Below are positions 51,901 to 60,200 of a DNA stretch of 64,000 nt, piece after piece (the first letter of the stretch is position 1; each line of letters starts with the position of its first letter). A program made the position numbers and the translations under genes. The DNA comes from Ursus arctos (Eukaryota; Chordata; Mammalia; Carnivora; Ursidae): contig NW_026622874.1 in NCBI RefSeq assembly GCF_023065955.2, forward strand, positions 82,048,917 through 82,112,916, in the 5' to 3' direction. Below the pieces are notes generated by a model. The model saw only the letters and a list, made by a program, of their open reading frames with translations. It was not told the origin of the DNA and did not search any database.

Positions 51901-54158
51901 AATTATAGTGTGAACTGCTTGGTCTCGGGTGCTAGGAGGATGAAATATAGATTTTATTTATTTCTGCTGTGGAAACTCAGAGGCTGCTGTATCTCTGAGA
52001 AAAACATAAACCCTTCTGTAAGAAGTAAGTTACTTAGTTAACTTTCATCCCATTGAGTTTCAGTCACTGAGCAGTGATCTAGCTCATTAGCGCTATCATT
52101 TTCTCCTTCTTATGTTTATGTGACAGTATTTATGGTGTACCTTACATGATGTCATAATTGGTTTTTTGTAGATTTTCAGTGAGCCAATCTTTCGCTTCAG
52201 TGACTGTAGTTTCATCTTTGTCTTTCTTATGTGTTATGCCATTGCTTCAATATTCTTTGCCTTTATGATTAGCACATTCTTCAATAAAGGTAAGTCTAAG
52301 ACTCATTCTATAACAGATTTTTGGGGTATTTGTTTATTAAATTCCACTGTAATTAATGTACAGTGTTATATTAGTAATAATTATGTACATTACTCAGTGC
52401 ACATCACAATAAGTGTGCCCTTAATCCCTTCACCTGTTTCACCCATCCCTTCAAAAGTTAAAAATAAATCTACCCTATGATTCAGTAATCACACTACTGG
52501 GTATCTATCCCAAAATACAAAAACAGTAATTCAAAGGGATACATGCACCCCTGTGTTTATAGCAGCATTCTTTACAATAGCCAAGATGTGAAAGCAGCCC
52601 ATGTGTCCGTCAATTGATGAATGAATAAAGAAGATGTATACATACAATGGAATATTATTCAGCCATAAAAAATAGTGAAATCTTGCCATTTGCAACAACA
52701 TGAATGGAGCTAGAGAGGCTAGAGAGTATAATGCTAAGCAAAATGAGTGAGTCAGAGAAAGACATATGCCATATGATTTCACTCACATATGAATTTAAGA
52801 AACAAAACAAATCCAGCAAAGGGAAAAAAGAGTGATAAACCAAGAAACAGACTCTTAATTATGGAGAACAGACTGATGGTTACCAAAGGGGACATGCATG
52901 GGGGATGGAGGAAATAGGGGATTGGGATTAAGGAATACATATATCATGATGGAAAAAAAAATAAAATTAAAAAATAAATTAAAAAGATAGATAAAATATA
53001 AAAATAAATAAATAAAGTGAAATATCTGCACTGTCATATTCATTATAGCATTATTCACAATAGCCAAGCCATGAAAGCAACCTAAATGTCCTTCAGTGGG
53101 TGAATGGCTAAAGAAAATGTGATATATACATTCAAAGGGATATTTTTCTGCCTTATAAACAAAGGAAATTCTGCCATTTGTAAAAACAGAGACCTAGAGG
53201 ACATTATGTTGTGAAACAAGCAAGACACAGAAAAACAATACTACATGATGCCACTTATATAAGGAACCTAAACTAGTCATACTTTATAGACAGTATAGAA
53301 TGATGGTTGCCAGGCAGTTGAGGGAAAGGGAAGCAGGGACATATTAGTCGAGGGGGACAGAGTTTCATTATGCAAGATGAAGAAGTATCTTAGAGATCTA
53401 CTATATAATATAGTGCCTGTAGTTAACAATACTTAAAAAATTTGTTAAGAGGTACATTTTATGCTAAGTATTCATATCACCAAAAAAGTAATAATAATAA
53501 TGAAGAGAGCAGAGGGGAAAAAAAGAGGACAGAGGGAAATTTGGGGAGGTGATAGATATGTTTATAGTATAGATTGTGATGTATTCACAAGTATTTACAG
53601 GTATACACCTACCTCCAAACTTATCAAGTTGTTTACATTAAGTATGTACAGTTCTTTACATGTCAGTTATACCTCAATAAAGTGATTTAAAGAAAGAAAA
53701 AGTTTATATCATTGTATTGTAATTTGATTTGAGTGTTTTTTATATTTGCCTTATTAACTTTATTTTTTGTTTCAAGATTTTATTTAAATTCTAGTTAGTT
53801 AACATATAGTGTAATTTTGGTTTCAGAAGTAGAATTTGGTGATTCATCACTTACATTTACAGCCCCTGCTCATCAAGCAAGTGCCCTCCTTAATACCCAT
53901 CATCCATTTAGCCCATCCACAACCCACCTCCTTCCCTCAACCCTCAGTTTGTTCTCTATAGTTAACAGTCTTTTATGGTTTGCCTCTTCCTCTTTTTCTT
54001 TCCCCCTTCCCCTGTGTTCATCTGTTTGGTTTCTTAATTCTACATGTGAGTGAAGTCGTATGGTATTTGTCTTTCTCTGACTTCTTTCATTTAGTAGTTC
54101 CATCCATGTCATTGCATAGGGCAAGATTTCATTCTTTTTGATGGCTAAGTAATATTCC

Positions 54159-54201
<43 letters not shown>

Positions 54202-57200
54202 ACCACACCTTCTTTATTCATCAGTCAGTAAACATTTGGGCTCTTTCCATAGTTTGGCTATTGTTGATAATGCTGCTATGAACATTGGGGTTCATGTACC
54301 CCTCTGAATCTGTATTTTTATACCCTTTGGGTAAATACCTGGTAGTGCAATTGCTGGGTTGTAGGATAGTTCTATTTTTACCTTTTGGAGGAACCTCCAC
54401 ACAGTTGTCTGGAGTGGCTGCACCAGTTTTCATTCCCACCAACAGTGTAAGAGGGTTCCCCTTTCTCCATATCCTTGCCAACATCTGTTGTTTCCTGTGC
54501 TGTTAATTTTAGCCATTCAGAGAGGTGTGAGGTGGTTTCTCATCATGGTTTTGATTTGCATTTCCCTGATGCTGAGTGATGTTGAGCATCTTTTCATATG
54601 TCTCTTAGCCATCTGGATGTCTTCTTTGGAAAAATGTCTATTCATGTCTTCTGCCCATTTCTTAACTGGATTGTTTTTTGGTTGTTGAACTTGGTAAGTT
54701 CTTTATAGATTTTTAGGTACTAACCCTTTATCAGATATGTTGTTTGCAAATATCTTCTCCCATTCTGTAGGTTGCCTTTTAGTTTTGTTTCCTTCAACAT
54801 GCAGAAACCTTTTATCTTGAAGTCCTAATAGTTCATTTTTGCCTTTGTTTCCCTTGTCTTTGACGAGGTGTCTAGCAAGAAGTTGCTATGGCCCAGGTCA
54901 AAGAGGTTGCTGCCTGTGTTCTCCTCTAGGATTTCAGGGGTTTCCTGTCTCACACTGAGGTCTTTCATCCATTTTGAATTTATTTTTGTATATGGTTTGA
55001 GAAAGTGGTCCAGTTTCATTCTTCTGCATGTGGCTATCCAGTTTTCCCAGCACCATTTGTTGAAGAGACTGTCTTTTTTCCATTAGATATTCTTTCTTGC
55101 TTCGTCGAAGATTAGTTGACCATGATTTGAGTGTTTTTGCTTTCTTCCTCAATGTTGATTTTATGTCGTCTCAATAATAATCTTAACAAGAATCTTTTTC
55201 TAGCCTATAGGATCCCCTACTTATGGATCTAAACATACCCAACTCTCAGTAGTTATCAGTTTATTCAACCATTCTTTATTTTGGACATGATGATTTAGAT
55301 TGGAAGCATATGTTTAAAATTTCATAAAGAGTTTTTTATTCTACCCAATACTTCACACTCTGGAAACTCTGATAATTATTAATAGTTATTAATAATGATT
55401 GTGTGCATTTATAATTTCTCAAGCAGAGTTCTCATGAATAAATCTTAGTTTAAATGGCTGTAAATATCCTACACATTAACTGTTAATTCATTTATTTCAC
55501 ACATATTCAGGGAGACATGCTGTGTGCCAGATATTGGTGATACAAGGATGAAAAAGAAAGACAAACATTCTTCCCTCATAGAGCTTACATTCTATTCCCT
55601 GTACTGTAGTAGAAAAAGTTATTTGTTATTTTGCATATTGCTTTAGAGTGATCTTGTAATTTCCTTATTATCAGTCCGTTTGGCTGCTTCTGCTGGAAGT
55701 CTCCTGTATTTTGCCAGTTTCTTTCCATTTAATGCCATTACTCAATTCTACGGAGAACTGACCCTCACCAAGAAGGTGGCTGCCTGTCTCAGCTCAAATG
55801 TTGCATTGGCACTGGGGATTAGTCGTCTACTCAAGTTGGAGTTAAGACGTAAGTGCTTGCCCTGCAAATTTTCCCTTTGCTGTTTGATTCCTTGAAAGGT
55901 GGGTGGGACAGTGGGTAAGAAAGTAAGAAAATGTTATACAAATTATTTATCCCTAGATTTATTTATTGTAAAGACAGTTGTGTGTACTAAAAAAAAATCA
56001 GATTTTTGAAAAATTAGAAGTTCCTTATCACTCCACAATAAGCTTCCAGTTATACTCTGAAATAAAGTAGTTTTAAATCGATTCTACTGCTTGCTTTATT
56101 TACATAATAATATGTTAGACCTCTTCTCACATAGAGAAATGCTAATTTTTACACAGTTGTTTAATATTCCATTGTGAAGAGGTACTATAATTAATTTGTT
56201 CTCAAGCAATGTATATTTAACTGGTTTCCAATTTCTTGCTATTACCATAATAGTACACATATATTTGTTCAAACAGTATGCATACTAATGTAAATAATTT
56301 TTTCAATATAAAAATACTATCTTATAAGATATTCATAGGTTAATTTTGATTGCTATTACTACCGTGATAACTCAGTAAGCACAGAGTAGATACTTCTGTT
56401 GGTTTTGAGCTACGAACTTAATTTTATTTATTTTCCATATGAAAATCAAACTATTACTATCATTTATTGGATAGTTTGTTGATCTCTACTGCTTTCAAAT
56501 TCCACCTTTGTTTTATGTTGTTTCCATATGTGCATATATCTGTTTCCTTCTTTTTTTAATAATAACTTTTTATTATGTTAGTCACCATACAGTATATCTT
56601 TAGTTTTTGATCTAATGTTCCATGATTCATTATTTGCGTATAACACCCAGTGCAATATTTGCCCTCCTTAATACCCATCACCGGTCTATCCCAATCCCCC
56701 CCCTCCCCTCCAAAGCTCTCAGTTTGTTTGCCAGAGTCCACAGTCTCTCATGGTTCATTTCCACTTCTGTTTACCCTCTCTTCATCTTCCCTTCCTTCTC
56801 CTACCGATCTTCCTATTTCTTATGTTCAATAAATGAGTGAAACCATATGATAATTGTATTTCCCTACTTGACTTACTTCACTTAGCATAATCTTCTCCAG
56901 TCCCGTCCATGTTGCTGCAAATGGTGGGTAATCGTTCTTTCTGATGGCTGAGTAATATTCCATCGTATATATGGACCACATCTTCTTAATCCAGTCATCT
57001 GTTAAGGGGCATCTCGGCTCCTTCCACAATTTGGCTATTGTGGACAATGCTGCTATGAACATTGGGGTGCATGTGGCCCTTCTCTTCAATACGTCTGTAT
57101 CTTTGGGGTAAATACCCAGTAGTGCCATTGCCAGATCATAGGGTAGCTCCATTTTTAACTTTTTAAGGGACCTCCACGCTGATTTCCAAAGTGGCTGTAC

Positions 57201-60200
57201 CGACTTGCATTCCCAGCAGCAATGTAGGAGGGATCCCCTTTCTCCACATCCTCTCCAGCAATTGTTGTTTCCTTGTCAATTTTGCCATTCTAACTGGTGT
57301 AAGGTGGTACCTCAATGTGGTTTTGATTTGAATTTCCCTGATGGCTAATGATTTTGAACATTTATTCATGTGTCTGGTAGCCATTTGTATGTCTTCATTG
57401 GAAAAGTGTCTGTTCATATCTTCTCTCCATTTTTTTTATTTTAATGTTTTTTTTATTATATTATGTTAGTCACCATACAGTACATCCCTGCTTTCTGATG
57501 TAAAGTTCGATGATTCATTAGTTGCATATAACACCCAGTGCACCATGCAATACATGCCCTCCTTACTACCCATCACCGGTCTATCCCATTCCCCCACCCC
57601 CCTCCCCTCTGTAGCCCTCAGTTTGTTTCTCATAGTCCATAGTCTCTCATGCTTCATTCCCCCTTCTGATTACCCCCCCTTTTTTATCCCTTTCTTCTAC
57701 CGATCTTCCTAGTTCTTATGTTCCATAGATGAGAGAAATCATATGATAATTGTCTTTCTCTGCTTGACTCATTTCACTTAGCATTATCTCCTCCAGTGCC
57801 ATCCATGTTGCAGCAAATGTTGAGAACTCGTTCTTTCTGATAGCTGAGTAATATTCCATTGTATATATGGACCACAGCTTCTTAATCCAGTCATCTGTTG
57901 AAGGGCATCTCGGTTCCTTCCACGATTTAGCTATTGTGGACAATGCTGCTATAAACATTGGGGTGCATACCGCCCTTCTCTTCACTACGTCTGTATCTTT
58001 GGGGTAAATACCCAGTAGTGCAATGGCTGGATCATAGGGTAGCCCAATTTTTAACTTTTTAAGGGACCTCCACACTGTTTTCCAGAGTGGCTGTACCAAC
58101 TTGCAGTCCCACCAACAATGTAGGAGGGATCCCCTTTCTCCACATCCTCTCCAGCAATTATTCTTTCTTGCATTGTCAATATTTGCCATTCCAACTGGCG
58201 TAAGGTGGTATCTTAGTGTGGTTTTGATTTGAATTTCCCTGATAGCTAAGGATTTTGAACATTTTTTCGTGTTTCTGTTAGCCATTTGTATGTCCTCATT
58301 GGAAAAGTGTCTGTTCATATCTTCTGCCCATTTTATGATTTTATTTGTTTCTCGTGTATTGAGTTTGAGAAGTTCTTTGTAGATCTTGGATACCAGTCTT
58401 TTATCTGTAGCAACATTTGCAAATATATTCTCCCATTCCATGGGCTGCCTCTTAGTTTTTTTTGACTGTTTCCTTGGCTGTGCAGAAGCTTTTTATCTTG
58501 ATGAAGTCCCACAAGTTCATTTTATCTTTTGTTTCTCTTGCCTTTGGAGATGTGTCATGAAAATGGTTGCTTTGGCCGATGTCGTAGAGGTTGCTGCCTA
58601 TGTTCTTCTCTAGGATTTTGATAGATTCCTGTCTCACATCAAGGCCTTTCGTCCATTTGGAGATTATCTTTGTGTATGGTGTGAGAGAGTGGTCAAGTTT
58701 CATTCTTTTGCATGTAGCTGTCCAATTTTTCCAGCACCGTTTGTTGAAGAGACTTTTTCCCACCGGATGTTTTTTCCTGCTTTTTCAAAGATTAGTTGCC
58801 AAAGAGCCGAGGGTCCATTTCTGGGTTCTCGATTCTGTTCTGTTGGTCTCTGTGTCTGTTTTTGTGCCAGTACCATGCTGTCTTTGTGATCACAGATTTG
58901 TAGTACAGCTGGAAATCCAGCCATGTGATGCGCCCAGCTTTGTTTTTCCTTTTCAACAATTCCTTGGCGATTCGGGGCCTTTTCTGGTTCCATACAAAAT
59001 CAATTTAAACAATTTATGGAGACCAACGAGAATGAAAACACAACAGTCCAAAACCTATGGGACACTGCAAAGGCAGTCCTAATGGGAAAATACATAGCCA
59101 TCCAAGCCTCACTCAAAAGAATAGAAAAATCTAAAATGCAGTTTTTATATTCTTACCTCAAGAAGCTGGAACAGCAACAGAGGGACAGGCCTAATCCACG
59201 CACGAGAAAGCAGTTGATCAAGATTAGAGCAGGTATCAATGAATTAGAAACCAGGAGCACAGTAGAGCCGATCAACAGAACTAGAAGCTGGTTCTTTAAA
59301 AGAATAAATGAGATCGATAAGTCGCTGGCAAGACTTACTCAAAGGAATAGAGAAAGGACCCAAATTAATAAAATTATGAATGAAAAGGGAGAGGTCACAA
59401 CCACACCAATGAAATTGGAAGGATCATTAGAAACTTTTATCAATAGCTTTATGCCAATAAATTAAACAACCTGGAAGAGATGGATGCCTTCCTGGAAACC
59501 TATAAACTACCAAGACTGAAACAGGAAGAAATTGATTTTTTAAACAGGCCAATTAATTATGAAGAGATTGAAGCAGTGAACAAAAACCTCCCCAAAAACA
59601 AGAGTCCAGGGCCTGACATATTCCCCAGGGAATTCTACCAAACATTCAAAGAAGAAATAATACCTATTCTCCTGAAGCTGTTTCAAAAAATAGAAACAGA
59701 AGGAAAACTACCAAACTCATTCTATGAGGCCAATATTGCCTTGATCCCCAAACCAGCCAAAGACCCCATCAAAAAGGAGAATTACAGACCGATATCCCTG
59801 ACGAATATGGACGCCAAAATTATCAACAGGATCCTAGCTAATAGGATCCAAGAGTACATTAAAAGGATTATCCATCATGACCAAGTGGGATTCATCCTTG
59901 GGATGAAAGAGTGGTTCAACATTTGCAAATCAATCAGTGTGATAGATTTTATCAACAAGAAAAAAGCCAAGAATCATATGATCCTCTCAATAGATGCAGA
60001 AAAAGCATTTGACAAAATATAGCATCCTTTCCTGATTAAAACCCTTCAGAGTGTAGGGATAGAGGGTACATTCCTCAATCTCATAAAAACCATCTATGAA
60101 AAGCCTACAGCAAATATCATTCTCAATGGGGAAAAACTGGAAGCCTTTCCCTTAAGATCAGGAACACCAAGGATGCCCACTCTCGCCATTATTATTCAAC

